64,000 nucleotides of DNA from Calorimonas adulescens (GTDB taxonomy: Bacteria; Bacillota; Thermoanaerobacteria; Thermoanaerobacterales; UBA4877): the NCBI RefSeq assembly GCF_008274215.1, contig NZ_VTPS01000010.1, forward strand, positions 43,814 to 107,813, read 5' to 3'. Under the pieces are notes generated by a model. That model searched no databases. It worked only from the letters and a program-made list of their open reading frames with translations, and was not told the DNA's origin. Positions 28,620 to 37,022 of this stretch are shown here, one piece after another. Every line of letters begins with the position of its first letter. The stretch's first letter is position 1. A program made the position numbers and the translations under genes.

Positions 28620-28648
28620 AAAAAGCTCCCAAAACGAGGGAGCTTTTT
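28620..28648. terminator. Bidirectional terminator
   Basis: Perfect 11-base stem AAAAAGCTCCC (28620-28630) with GGGAGCTTTTT (28638-28648), with A and T runs on both sides. It ends the nickel transporter operon on the minus strand. Confidence 0.9.
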
Positions 28649-28651
28649 ATC

Positions 28652-29380
28652 TTATATTAAATTCACACTTTCAAGCAGATCATTATCATCGAGTATTTCA
28701 GACGGGTTACCTATCGTCTCAACAGTGTGCGACTCGTTCATTATGATGATTCTGTCAGCAAGCTTTCTCGTTAAATCCAAGTCATGTGTCGAGATTACCA
28801 GTGTTTTTCCACTTTCATTTAAGTCTTTAAGCTTATCCATTAGCCACTTTCTAGACCTTGGGTCAAGGCCGTTTGTAGGCTCATCAAGTAGCAGCACATC
28901 AGGATTTATAATCATGATGGATGCAAGAGCGACTTTTTTCTTTTCGCCGCCGCTTAACCTGTGAGGTGATCTATCACGCAATTTTGTAAGTCCAAATGAA
29001 TCCAATGTGTCTTTAACCATTGATTTTACTGCACTCGGCTTTAATCCCATCTGAAGAGGTGCAAATGCGACTTCATCAAATACATTTGTATTAAAAAGTT
29101 GAACATCGGAATCTTGAAACAAGTAGCCAACTTTTTTTCTAAATTCATATTCTTCATCGCTTTTCATATTTAATATTGATTTGCCAAAAGCTAAGATGTC
29201 TCCGTTATTTGGCTTTATCAAACCGTCCATCAATTTTAGAAGTGTAGATTTCCCTGAACCATTTGCGCCTAAGATTATAAGCTTTTCACCTTTATTTACT
29301 GTGAAGTTTACATCTACAAGCGCCGGTATAGACTTTATATATGAGTAAGAGACGTTTTTAAGTTCAAAAATTATATCCAA
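28652..29380 (-). CDS. cbiO: Nickel/cobalt ECF transporter ATPase CbiO/NikO
   Basis: A 242-residue ABC ATPase that powers the energy-coupling factor importer. Walker A GANGSGKST, Q-loop YLFQDSDVQ, signature LSGGEKKKVA and Walker B VLLLDEPTNGLD are intact. The YLFQDSD sequence is typical of ECF ATPases. It is the last gene of the nikR-cbiMNQO operon, overlaps cbiQ by 10 bases and ends at a terminator. A NikR-type regulator at the head of the operon indicates nickel rather than cobalt. Confidence 0.95.
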   Translation of the reverse strand: MDIIFELKNVSYSYIKSIPALVDVNFTVNKGEKLIILGANGSGKSTLLKLMDGLIKPNNGDILAFGKSILNMKSDEEYEFRKKVGYLFQDSDVQLFNTNVFDEVAFAPLQMGLKPSAVKSMVKDTLDSFGLTKLRDRSPHRLSGGEKKKVALASIMIINPDVLLLDEPTNGLDPRSRKWLMDKLKDLNESGKTLVISTHDLDLTRKLADRIIIMNESHTVETIGNPSEILDDNDLLESVNLI

Positions 29381-30201
29381 AGTTTGCCTCCTTTTGATAG
29401 AGCAAATATTATAAATAATGCTGCATTGAAAATTATCCAGATTATATCGCTGCGGCCAATCTTGAAGTCATTTATAGTCTTGTATTCACCTCTGTAGCCG
29501 CGTGAAATCATGGCGTTGTATACGTCATCGCTTAACGATTCAGATCTTACTAGCAAATTTCCCATTGAAGATGCGACGAATTTCCTTTCGCTTTTGCCTT
29601 TAGATTTTCCTACATTTCTGCTTTTCCTTGCCAGAAACATGTTTGATGCAATTTCAAGGAACAGCGTTATATACCTTAGCGACATATCCAATGTGGCAGA
29701 AAATATTTTCGGAAGCCTAAAAGATCTAAGGGCCTTTAGTATTTCCACCCATTTTGTAGACAGTATCAAGATGTATATTAATGACAGCGAAACAAAAGAG
29801 CGCATAATGAAGATCAATGTGCTTAAAGCTCCATCTTCTGTGATATAAAGATTCCTAGTCAAGTAAATAAGCGGTTTGCCAGGCCTTACTGTGTTAAACA
29901 GAGAAGGTATCAGTACGATGCCTGTGAAAATTATTGATACTGTTGAAATCCTTGCTATGTAAGATTTCATCGGTATCTTTGAAAGCACAGCCAAGATAAG
30001 TGAGTACACAAGCATTACAGCTGTATAGGATAATGAATTGCCAAAATTGGCTATTACAATTAAGAATATAATAGAAAGAAGCTTTATTCTTGGATCAAGC
30101 GACTGCATCAAACCGCTTTTATCAGCAATTTCATCTGATGTAAACATGTCTTCAAATGTATTCTGTATATCTAAAACTGTCTTCTCTATAAAATTACTCA
30201 T
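29371..30201 (-). CDS. cbiQ: ECF transporter T component CbiQ/NikQ
   Basis: A 276-residue transmembrane coupling subunit. It has about five membrane segments, the family region SLDPRIKLLSIIFLIV near the N-terminus, and an ATPase-contact segment with ARKSRNVG and a later AMISRGYRGE, equivalent to the two A-R-G-type motifs. The longest frame starts further upstream, but GAGGAGAAA on the minus strand sets ATG 30201. It overlaps cbiN by 8 bases. Confidence 0.93.
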   Translation of the reverse strand: MSNFIEKTVLDIQNTFEDMFTSDEIADKSGLMQSLDPRIKLLSIIFLIVIANFGNSLSYTAVMLVYSLILAVLSKIPMKSYIARISTVSIIFTGIVLIPSLFNTVRPGKPLIYLTRNLYITEDGALSTLIFIMRSFVSLSLIYILILSTKWVEILKALRSFRLPKIFSATLDMSLRYITLFLEIASNMFLARKSRNVGKSKGKSERKFVASSMGNLLVRSESLSDDVYNAMISRGYRGEYKTINDFKIGRSDIIWIIFNAALFIIFALSKGGKLWI

Positions 30202-30511
30202 TTTTCTCCTCAGATTTACCCATTGTTTTGCTAAGCACAAAAAATACTACCATGATTATGCCGATTCCGACGACGGCTGATAATATATACCCTATTGATA
30301 ATTGAAGAAAGTTCTTATCAAAGCTCGGTATGCTGTAGTCAGGCAAAAGTGCCTTTACTGTATCTGAAAAATGCTTCATGCCGCTTGGCACATATCCAAC
30401 CATGCTTTTTATCTCGTCTATGCCCCATTCGCCCCATGCCGATCCAGGCGCCAAAAGCCCGATAGGCGTAAGTAGAATTATTATTGCTGCTATTATAAAT
30501 AATTTCTTCAC
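30194..30511 (-). CDS. cbiN: CbiN-like PDGLE-type transporter subunit
   Basis: A 105-residue protein with an N-terminal membrane helix, an extracytoplasmic loop and a C-terminal helix (GYILSAVVGIGIIMVVFFVL). LLTPIGLLAPGSAWGEWG fits the PDGLE family that replaces or resembles CbiN/NikN next to CbiM. It assists metal loading of CbiM. It overlaps cbiM and cbiQ by a few bases. Confidence 0.88.
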   Translation of the reverse strand: MKKLFIIAAIIILLTPIGLLAPGSAWGEWGIDEIKSMVGYVPSGMKHFSDTVKALLPDYSIPSFDKNFLQLSIGYILSAVVGIGIIMVVFFVLSKTMGKSEEKNE

Positions 30512-31200
30512 TTAGCTTCACCTCTTAATCTGTATGAAAGTCTGTAAAGTAAGTTGTCTTCGCCTACTCTCATTAAGTAGTACACCACAAGCCCTGTTAT
30601 GCCAGCTTCTACAAGCCCAGCGACTGTAAGATGTGCTAGCATCATGGCTGGTATTGATTGATTAAGCCCGTAAGGGAAATACAGGGCACGTCCATCTGCT
30701 GCATGAAAAAGTATCGGCTGTAAACCTAGCTCTATTGCGGCTGCAAGCGCTGCTGCATTTATACCTATGTACGCCCCAACAGCGGATGATATGACTTTGT
30801 TGATTTTTAATTTTTGCGACAGCACATATATGCCGTATCCTACGAATGGCGCTAAAAAAGCCATGTTAAAGCTATTTGCACCGAGAGCTAGAATTCCCCC
30901 ATCTCCAAAAAACAACGACTGTATTAAAAGCGCAATCGTAAGTGAGATGCTGGCTCCCCATGGACCCAATGCAATTGCAAGAAGCGTTGCACCTACTGCA
31001 TGTGCTGTTGTACCGCCTGGTACAGGAACGTTAAACATCATTATCGTAAAGGCAAATGCAGAACCTATTGCCATGATCGGTATGTCTTTTTTATCGAATG
31101 TTTCATTTACTTTCTTTGTAGCTACTGCAAGAACTGGTACCATAGCGGTGCCCATTACGGCGCACGTTTCGGGACTTAGATATCCGTCTGGTATATGCAT
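30508..31200 (-). CDS. cbiM: Nickel/cobalt ECF substrate-binding component CbiM/NikM
   Basis: A 230-residue S component with about six to seven membrane helices. The mature N-terminus MHIPDGYLSP carries the Met1-His2 metal-binding end that inserts into the channel, and VPVPGGTTAHAVGA supplies a further conserved His. Together with CbiN, CbiQ and CbiO it forms an Ni2+ or Co2+ importer. It begins 12 bases after nikR. Confidence 0.96.
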   Translation of the reverse strand: MHIPDGYLSPETCAVMGTAMVPVLAVATKKVNETFDKKDIPIMAIGSAFAFTIMMFNVPVPGGTTAHAVGATLLAIALGPWGASISLTIALLIQSLFFGDGGILALGANSFNMAFLAPFVGYGIYVLSQKLKINKVISSAVGAYIGINAAALAAAIELGLQPILFHAADGRALYFPYGLNQSIPAMMLAHLTVAGLVEAGITGLVVYYLMRVGEDNLLYRLSYRLRGEAK

Positions 31201-31212
31201 AAAAATTCCCCC

Positions 31213-31629
31213 TTATAAATTTTTGCCTGTTGTCGTCATGACAAGCTTTCCATGTTTCACGCCCTTTGTGCTTATTATTTCGTCTGCTATCTTTGATATA
31301 GTCTTTGAAGTGCCTTTTATAACCATTACTTCAAGGCAGTTGTGCTCGTCAAGGTGTACGTGCATGCTTGATATTATGTTCTCATGGTGCCCATGCTGTA
31401 TGTCAACAAGCTTATCGCTTATCTCCCTTACCTCATGGTTATAAACATATGTTACTGTACCTATTGATTCGGCCTCATCTGACTTGCATTGGTTTTCGAC
31501 TATGTAATCTCTAATTAAGTCCCTTATAGCTTCAGACCTATTTTTGTAGTTTTTTGATTCGATCAATTTATCAAACTGTGAAAGCAGGTTTGCTTCCATT
31601 GAAACGCCAAAACGCGTAATTTCATCCAG
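31213..31629 (-). CDS. nikR: Nickel-responsive regulator NikR
   Basis: Ribbon-helix-helix repressor with a C-terminal ACT-like nickel domain, about 138 residues. From the likely start it has ITRFGVSME (DNA-binding strand) and the four square-planar nickel ligands H79, H90, H92 and C98, with exactly the spacing of E. coli NikR (H76, H87, H89, C95). The longer frame to 31692 begins with a hydrophobic run unlike any NikR. The AAGGAGG site (31638-31644) is spaced for a CTG codon at 31629, which gives the family N-terminus MDEITRF, so a rare CTG start is proposed. It heads the transporter operon and probably represses it when nickel is sufficient. Confidence 0.9.
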   Translation of the reverse strand: MDEITRFGVSMEANLLSQFDKLIESKNYKNRSEAIRDLIRDYIVENQCKSDEAESIGTVTYVYNHEVREISDKLVDIQHGHHENIISSMHVHLDEHNCLEVMVIKGTSKTISKIADEIISTKGVKHGKLVMTTTGKNL

Positions 31630-31663
31630 ATTGATTACCTCCTTATGTGTTACTTTTATAAAA

Positions 31664-31708
31664 ATAATAGCACTTATTAAAAAAATAATCAATAGAATCT
31701 TAATAAGT
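31664..31708 (-). promoter_or_regulatory. nikR operon promoter with inverted-repeat operator
   Basis: On the minus strand: TTGATT (31687-31692), 17 bases, TATTAT (31664-31669). A perfect 9-base inverted repeat, ACTTATTAA (31672-31680) and TTAATAAGT (31700-31708), brackets the -35 element. Its location suits NikR autorepression; the half-site sequence differs from the E. coli one. Confidence 0.7.
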
Positions 31709-31799
31709 CATAATATTACATTAATTTAAATTGTTGAAATTTATTAAGCTGTAATTTATGATATATAAAAAGGATATAGTCAATCTCATGCTGATGTTA

Positions 31800-32281
31800 A
31801 TAAGGAGGTCGAAATTGAGATAAAGTCTTATAAAATAGATAAAGGGTCTGTAATGAGATATTTGGGATATGGCACAAAAACTTAGAAGAAGATTTAATTT
31901 ACGATATCAAAAAAACATGAGAGAATCATATGAGCTGTACAGGAATTAGGAGAAACTTTAAAACAAGATAGTGAAGAAAAAAGAAAATAAGTCTTTGAAT
32001 AGGGAGAGGTTCCCAGAGGAGAGAAGGTTACAAGGTGTCTATATATAGAAAGTGACGGAGTAATAATACGTCTACAAAAGGCAGATAAAAAGAGAGGAGA
32101 AATAAAACATTTAGCAGCCTATGAAGGCAAAGAGAAGATTGGTGGAGGACGATATAGACTGAAGAATAAGCTTGTAGTAAGCAGCTTAGCTGATAGTGAA
32201 GAGATATGGGGAGAAGCTTATTCTAAAGTAGGACACAAATGGGATATAGAACGTGTAGAAAAAGCCATTGAGGAAATTTAG
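31800..32281 (+). pseudogene. ISLre2-family transposase remnant
   Basis: Broken coding sequence. Several stops occur in the first part. The last ~85 codons are open and read LYIESDGVIIRLQ, IKHLAAYEGKEK, YRLKNKLVVSS, SEEIWGEAY and WDIERVEKAIEEI, the order seen in ISLre2 (UPF0236) transposases. It stops at 32281, so the catalytic C-terminal part is lost. No terminal repeats were found. Confidence 0.75.
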
Positions 32282-32342
32282 ATAAAAAATTTTTAAAAAC
32301 TCACATACAAAATCTTAACGCGGACCCATGAATAAAAAAGAT

Positions 32343-32371
32343 TTGACAAACAACGAGAAAGATGATAGTAT
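32343..32371 (+). promoter_or_regulatory. rnpB promoter
   Basis: TTGACA (32343-32348), 17-base spacer, TAGTAT (32366-32371), ending about 30 bases before the RNA. Confidence 0.8.
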
Positions 32372-32402
32372 TATATATCCAGAAAAAATATATCCATAAA
32401 GA

Positions 32403-32731
32403 TGAGCAAGCTGGATAGTCGCGTGCTCGTGCACGAGGAAAGTCCGAGCTCCATAGGGCAGGGTGCTGGGTAACGCCCAGCGGAGGCGACTCCGAGGAAA
32501 GTGCAACAGAGATATACCGCCACGTAAGTGGTAAGGGTGGAAAGGCGAGGTAAGAGCTCACCAGCAGCCAGGTGACTGGCTGGCTCTGCAAACCCCACCT
32601 GGAGCAAGGCAAATAGGAGAGCATATGTGGTGGCCCGCCACGCTCTCGGGTATGCTGCTTGAGGCAGCAGGCAACTGCTGTCCTAGATAGATGACTATCC
32701 AAGACAGAACTCGGCTTATAGGCTTGCTCAA
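32403..32731 (+). ncRNA. rnpB: RNase P RNA
   Basis: Catalytic RNA of RNase P, which matures tRNA 5' ends. The conserved core GAGGAAAGTCCGAGCTC near the 5' end and GACAGAACTCGGCTTA near the 3' end are present. The ends pair as GAGCAAGC (32404-32411) with GCTTGCTC (32722-32729), the P1 helix. The length of about 330 bases suggests the ancestral type A fold common in Clostridia (inference). Open frames on the opposite strand are shadows of this gene. Confidence 0.96.
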
Positions 32732-32746
32732 CAGATATCATATCAG

Positions 32747-32772
32747 GTCCAGAGATTTTTCTCTGGACTTTC
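32747..32772 (+). terminator. Terminator after rnpB
   Basis: GTCCAGAG (32747-32754) pairs with CTCTGGAC (32761-32768), followed by a short T run. Confidence 0.75.
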
Positions 32773-32993
32773 AAATTGATTATTGTGGGGCAAAATTCTT
32801 CATACATATAAAAGGCGAATACTTATAATTCACATCCATAAAAGAAGCCCTCTTTAAACCTGTCTACATCATCCAGGAAGGACATAATTCTGTAAACATT
32901 TTCATTATTGTTACTTTTCCAGATCCTATGTATAGGATATTTCTAAATGCATATACTACCGTTTGCTTGAATAATTCCTGAGGGAGGGATTAT

Positions 32994-33542
32994 ATGGAAA
33001 ATAACATGACTGCTGCCAACTTACGGTCTGCCTTTGGCGGTGAGAGTATGGCCTATCAGCGCTATAAGGTATGGGGAAAAACAGCAAGGGGTGAGGGTTT
33101 TCCTAATGTAGGGAGATTATTTGAAGCCATAGCCGATGCGGAAAAAATTCATGCATCAAATCATTTTAAGACAATGAAAGATGTGGAAGGTGATTTCCTT
33201 GTTCCATCCATGGCAGGTTTTGGCATAGGCAATACCTCGATGAATCTTGCCAAGGCCATTAGTGGTGAAAACTTTGAGATTATCCAAATGTATGCTACAT
33301 ATATTGCTGTAGCTGACTTCCAGAAAGAGAGTGAAGCAAAGAAGTCTTTTGTATGGGCAATAGAATCAGAAAAGGGACACTCAAAGCTCTATACAGAAGC
33401 CAAGAAGTCTGTAGACAGTGGAAAAGACTATCAGATTGATAAGATACAGATCTGCAGTGTATGTGGCTATACGCTGATCGGAAAGGCGCCAGAAAAATGT
33501 CCGATATGCGGTGCTACAAAGGATAAATTTACAGCTTATTAG
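32994..33542 (+). CDS. Rubrerythrin
   Basis: A 182-residue non-haem iron protein that reduces hydrogen peroxide in anaerobes. The ferritin-like di-iron domain has Glu-rich helices (SAFGGESMAYQRY, ADAEKIHASNH, AIESEKGHSKLY), and the C-terminal rubredoxin domain has CSVCGYTLIG and CPICGA. GAGGGAGG precedes the ATG. The ~220-base upstream region carries a perfect palindrome ATCCTATGTATAGGAT (32923-32938), a possible regulator site. Confidence 0.96.
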   Translation: MENNMTAANLRSAFGGESMAYQRYKVWGKTARGEGFPNVGRLFEAIADAEKIHASNHFKTMKDVEGDFLVPSMAGFGIGNTSMNLAKAISGENFEIIQMYATYIAVADFQKESEAKKSFVWAIESEKGHSKLYTEAKKSVDSGKDYQIDKIQICSVCGYTLIGKAPEKCPICGATKDKFTAY

Positions 33543-33588
33543 AATTATTAGAAGTCTTCCGGGCAAAATACATATCAGAGGTGGTATG

Positions 33589-33984
33589 ATGCTTGGAAGA
33601 CTTATTGTTTTGTTTATAACGGTTTCATTATTGGATCTGTTGCTATTGATAGCCCTGGGTAGATATATAGGATATTTAAAAACCGTTCTTATTGTTATAG
33701 GCATTGGCATAATAGGTGCCATAATAGCTGAACGTGAGGGACTTTATACATTTAGAAGGGTTAGAGATGAATTTTACAAGGGAAATCTTCCAACCGACGA
33801 ACTTATGGATGGCGTATTTGTCCTGGCTGGTGGTGTAATGCTTATAACTCCTGGCCTTATAACCGATGTCATCGGTATCTTATGCCTTATTCCCAAGAGC
33901 AGAAAATACATCAAAAGATTTACACTTACTTATCTGAAATATTTACTAAACAGCAGGATTTTCAAGATAAAATTAAGAAGATAA
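33589..33984 (+). CDS. fxsA: FxsA family membrane protein
   Basis: A 131-residue membrane protein with helices at about residues 4-24, 29-47 and 75-100, including VFVLAGGVMLITPGLITDVIG, the hallmark stretch of FxsA. In E. coli FxsA relieves phage T7 exclusion by plasmid F; its general role is unknown. The longer frame to 33511 runs from inside the rubrerythrin tail, but AGAGGTGG (33577-33584) favours ATG 33589 (33586 is the alternative). A terminator follows at once. Confidence 0.88.
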   Translation: MLGRLIVLFITVSLLDLLLLIALGRYIGYLKTVLIVIGIGIIGAIIAEREGLYTFRRVRDEFYKGNLPTDELMDGVFVLAGGVMLITPGLITDVIGILCLIPKSRKYIKRFTLTYLKYLLNSRIFKIKLRR

Positions 33985-34006
33985 CACCCGGTAAAGGGTG
34001 TTTTTT
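33983..34006 (+). terminator. Terminator after fxsA
   Basis: AACACCC (33983-33989) with GGGTGTT (33996-34002), followed by a T run; the stem overlaps the stop codon. Confidence 0.85.
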
Positions 34007-34066
34007 GATATAATAATGTATTAAAATTATATTAGCTTATATTTATATTGGAAAGCAGGCGTAGAC

Positions 34067-35428
34067 ATGCATAATTTAAAGGTTGGTCAAAAGATAGAAA
34101 TATATATAGAAAAAATGGCCAGTGAGGGGCAAGGTATCGCTAAGTATGATGGTATGACGGTATTCGTAGAAAAAGCCATAGCTGGAGAAAAAGTGCAGGC
34201 AGAGGTCTCAAAGGTTAAAAAAGACTACGCTGTAGCAGAGACCATACATATTCTGGAGGCGTCATTATATAGAGTAGAACCGCTCTGCCCGGTATATAAT
34301 TTGTGTGGTGGCTGTCAGCTCCAACACATGAGCTATGAAGGTGAACTTATATTTAAAAAGAACAAAATTGAAGATGCATTAAAAAGGATAGGCAGTATAG
34401 AAGTAAAGGTTAATGATGTGATAGGCATGAATAGTCCATATTACTATAGGAGCAAAGCGCAGTATCCGGTAGCTACCGTAGATGGAAAGGCAGTAATGGG
34501 TTTTTATAAGGAAAGGTCGCATGAAATAGTACCAATAAAAGAGTGTATGCTGCAAAACAGACAGGCTGAAAACATTGCCATGGAGGTACTGGAATTCATA
34601 AAAGAATTCAATATCCAAGTATATAATGAAAATACAAAGCAAGGATTAATAAGACATATAATGACCCGATATTCTAAGTCAACAGGAGAGACAATGGTTG
34701 TAATTGTAGCCAGGGAAAATAATCTGCCCCATAAAGATGAACTTGTGAATAGATTAAAGAAATACGATGGTTTTGCAGGCCTGGCCTTAAATATCAATCC
34801 ACAGGATACAAATGTTGTCCTTGGTAACAAAAACATTTTCCTTTATGGCAAAAGTAGGATAATAGAAAGTATAGGAGGACTTAAATATTATATATCGCCG
34901 CAATCCTTCTTTCAGGTAAACCCCATTCAGACCGAGATATTATATTCAAAAGCCCTCGAGTTTGCAAATCTTCAAGGTGACGAGCTGGTTATAGATGCAT
35001 ACTGTGGCGTAGGAACTATTTCTCTTTTTCTTGCACGAAGAGCAAAACAGGTCATAGGTATTGAAGTTGTTGAAAAGGCGGTTGAGGATGCAAAGGAAAA
35101 TGCAGGGCTCAATAAAATATCCAACGCTGATTTTATTGCCGGAAAATCTGAAGATATCATGAAGGATCTAAAAAATAGAGGAATCACTCCTGATGTAATA
35201 GTTGTGGACCCACCGCGTAAGGGTTGTGACGATGCTGTACTGGACTCTATAATAGACATGGCACCGGAGAGGATAGTCTATGTGTCTTGCAACCCTGCTA
35301 CCTTGGCTAGGGACCTTAAAAAATTAAGTAAAAAATATTGTATAAAAGAAGTACAACCTGTAGATATGTTTCCCAGAACGAGCCACATTGAGTGCGTAGT
35401 TCTGATGACAAATGTAAAAAATAAATAA
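34067..35428 (+). CDS. rlmCD: 23S rRNA (uracil-5-)-methyltransferase RlmCD/RumA type
   Basis: A 453-residue SAM-dependent RNA methyltransferase that makes m5U in 23S rRNA. It has an N-terminal TRAM domain (GQKIEIYIEKMASEGQGIAKYDG in parts), the [4Fe-4S] site CPVYNLCGGCQLQH (about residues 75-90), the SAM motif DAYCGVGTISLFLA, VVDPPRKGC and the catalytic Cys in VSCNPATLARDL. The last six codons (reading TNVKNK) and the stop lie in sequence that recurs at 37023 onward, so the gene's 3' end appears to come from a repeat element. Confidence 0.92.
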   Translation: MHNLKVGQKIEIYIEKMASEGQGIAKYDGMTVFVEKAIAGEKVQAEVSKVKKDYAVAETIHILEASLYRVEPLCPVYNLCGGCQLQHMSYEGELIFKKNKIEDALKRIGSIEVKVNDVIGMNSPYYYRSKAQYPVATVDGKAVMGFYKERSHEIVPIKECMLQNRQAENIAMEVLEFIKEFNIQVYNENTKQGLIRHIMTRYSKSTGETMVVIVARENNLPHKDELVNRLKKYDGFAGLALNINPQDTNVVLGNKNIFLYGKSRIIESIGGLKYYISPQSFFQVNPIQTEILYSKALEFANLQGDELVIDAYCGVGTISLFLARRAKQVIGIEVVEKAVEDAKENAGLNKISNADFIAGKSEDIMKDLKNRGITPDVIVVDPPRKGCDDAVLDSIIDMAPERIVYVSCNPATLARDLKKLSKKYCIKEVQPVDMFPRTSHIECVVLMTNVKNK

Positions 35429-35640
35429 GCACCTAAAAAACGGCTTGAATACAGGGCTTTCCGGTGATTTGCCATCTGTAGATAATTTGTTTGCGGATAG
35501 CGGAGATGCAGGAAAGCCCTGTTTTTTTGTTTCTGTGACTGTACGTGGAAACACATCCACAGCCTCTCAAGGCGGCCTTTGGCGGGCGAGGTTGTGTAGA
35601 CGGAAAAGACGGCGGTTGATTGTTCGAGGGGACATGTCTA
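35410..35640 (+). repeat. Structured ~235-bp repeat, copy A
   Basis: Similar in order and content to 37023-37262. Shared blocks are AAATGTAAAAAATAAATA, GGCTTG.ATACAGGG, TTTGCCATCTG, AAGCCCTG, GGAAACACATCCACAGCC, GGTTGTGTAGACGGAAAAGACGG and ACATGTCTA. Copies are clearly diverged. In this copy CAGGGCTTTCC (35452-35462) pairs perfectly with GGAAAGCCCTG (35511-35521), followed by seven T, so it also serves as terminator for the upstream methyltransferase gene. The two copies flank the PadR/DUF2812 pair. Confidence 0.85.
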
Positions 35641-35813
35641 AAGGAATTTTAGCATTAGATTTATATTTTATATTTCAATCAAAAACAAATGTTAACATTG
35701 ATACAATGTTAACCAGCGAAACCAGTATTACTTGGCATTTTATATAAAATATAAGTAGCCTCGATGTATGGCATTTTTGCTTTTTTGGGAATTGTGTTTT
35801 CATCTCAAACACG

Positions 35814-35863
35814 TTGACATATATTACGTTTAGTGATATACTTTACATTACATTAAACGTAAT
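35814..35863 (+). promoter_or_regulatory. padR promoter with inverted-repeat operator
   Basis: Perfect TTGACA (35814-35819), 17-base spacer, TATACT (35837-35842). A perfect 10-base inverted repeat, ATTACGTTTA (35823-35832) and TAAACGTAAT (35854-35863), brackets the -10 region. This suits autorepression by PadR. Confidence 0.85.
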
Positions 35864-35872
35864 AAGTTTGGG

Positions 35873-36214
35873 GTGGTTTGCATAAGAGACAATATAAAAG
35901 GCGGTGCATTAACCGAGACAACATTTCTTATCATGCTCGCCGTGTATAAGCCAAATTATGGATATGGGATTATGCAGTTTATTGAAAAGGAAACCGGCGG
36001 GCGGGTTGTTTTGGGTGCTGGAACTTTATATGGGGCTATAAATGCATTGGTAAAGAAAAAATGGATTACTCCTTTTGGGTCTGAAGCTGACGGTAAGAAA
36101 AAAGAATATGTTATAACCGATGCTGGGAAACAGAAGGTGGCCGAGGAATTAAAGCGTATGGGTGAGGTTTTGAAGCTGGCGTCGACAATTATAAAGGAGG
36201 ATAGAGGCAAATGA
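35873..36214 (+). CDS. PadR family transcriptional regulator
   Basis: Winged-helix repressor of about 110 residues. It reads ALTETTFLIMLAVYKPNYGYGIMQFIE (helix-turn-helix start, in pieces) and GAGTLYGAINALVKKKWI, the PadR recognition region. Short PadRs of this type usually repress a drug- or stress-responsive partner gene. The start is unusual: GTG 35873 opens the frame, but TTGGGGTGG (35868-35876) is spaced for an ATA at 35882, giving an MRDNIKGGALTET-like N-terminus. It overlaps the DUF2812 gene by 4 bases. Confidence 0.9.
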   Translation: MVCIRDNIKGGALTETTFLIMLAVYKPNYGYGIMQFIEKETGGRVVLGAGTLYGAINALVKKKWITPFGSEADGKKKEYVITDAGKQKVAEELKRMGEVLKLASTIIKEDRGK

Positions 36215-36840
36215 GCAAAACTGTATTTCGATACTTTTTTGATTTCCTAGACGGGCAGGAAAAGTGGCTGAATGATATGGCTGAGAAGGGCTACCGGCTT
36301 AAAAAATGCGGAAAAATAACCTATACTTTTGATGAATGCATGCCTGGTGAATATGAGTACGCCGTTGAGTTTGTCGGCGATAAATCCTATTCCAAGGCAG
36401 AGGACTATCGCAGGTACCTTGAAGGCATGGGATTTCGCACTTTCACAAAAAATATCAACCTAAATTTTTCTTATGGCAAGGTAAGGTGGCGGCCATATGC
36501 TAAAGGCATGGGGCAAATTGCTACGTCGCCCGGCGCTTTTAACAAAGAGCTTTTAATTGTGGAAAAAAAGAAAGATGAAAAACCATTCGAGATGCATACG
36601 AATGTGCAGGACAAGTTAGATGCTTATAAAACCGTTAGACGCGCCTATATTTGGGCCGTTCTTATGATGTTTGGACTTGTTGTTGTGACCTTTATTCCCA
36701 ATATATCTTCGTTGTCAGTGGCAATGACATGGGTGCTTAGAGCTGCTGTTGCAGTCTTTGGCGCTTTGTTTCTTATCCCAACGGTGAAATATTCTTTATT
36801 GGTTAACCGATTAAGGAATGAGAACAAAATCTTTGAATAA
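36211..36840 (+). CDS. DUF2812 membrane protein
   Basis: A 209-residue protein with an N-terminal soluble DUF2812 domain (FDFLDGQEKWLNDMAEKGYRL, YEYAVEFVGD) and two C-terminal membrane helices (about residues 146-165 and 172-190). This family is regularly found directly behind PadR repressors in Firmicutes and is thought to be their regulated partner; its function is unknown. Coupled to padR by a 4-base overlap with GGAGG inside padR. Confidence 0.88.
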   Translation: MSKTVFRYFFDFLDGQEKWLNDMAEKGYRLKKCGKITYTFDECMPGEYEYAVEFVGDKSYSKAEDYRRYLEGMGFRTFTKNINLNFSYGKVRWRPYAKGMGQIATSPGAFNKELLIVEKKKDEKPFEMHTNVQDKLDAYKTVRRAYIWAVLMMFGLVVVTFIPNISSLSVAMTWVLRAAVAVFGALFLIPTVKYSLLVNRLRNENKIFE

Positions 36841-37022
36841 AAATGTACTATCCATAATTCTGTTATTGGTTAGATTATTTGTATAATTAGCAATACATAA
36901 ATGTTATAGCTATCGTGGAAAAGTGCACCTGTCCTGCGGTACTTTCCTACCTTTCGTGTAAATGTTAGAAATCGTGAAATAGTATGAGATTTATTGAAGA
37001 AGTGTATGTGTTAAAGGCTGTG
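36841..37022. other. Gene-free stretch before repeat copy B
   Basis: AT-rich sequence between the DUF2812 gene and repeat copy B. No promoter of good quality, no hairpin with a U tract and no open frame of note. With copy B the gene-free stretch reaches 37310. Confidence 0.5.

Noticed and set aside
28436..28621. 61-codon plus-strand frame
   Set aside because: No ribosome site, no family resemblance, and surrounded by repeat debris.
32301..32807. Minus-strand open frames of 60-170 codons
   Set aside because: They lie entirely across the RNase P RNA gene and have no ribosome site or recognisable product.
32820..32930. Small minus-strand gene upstream of rubrerythrin
   Set aside because: A short open frame exists but has no start codon with a ribosome site.
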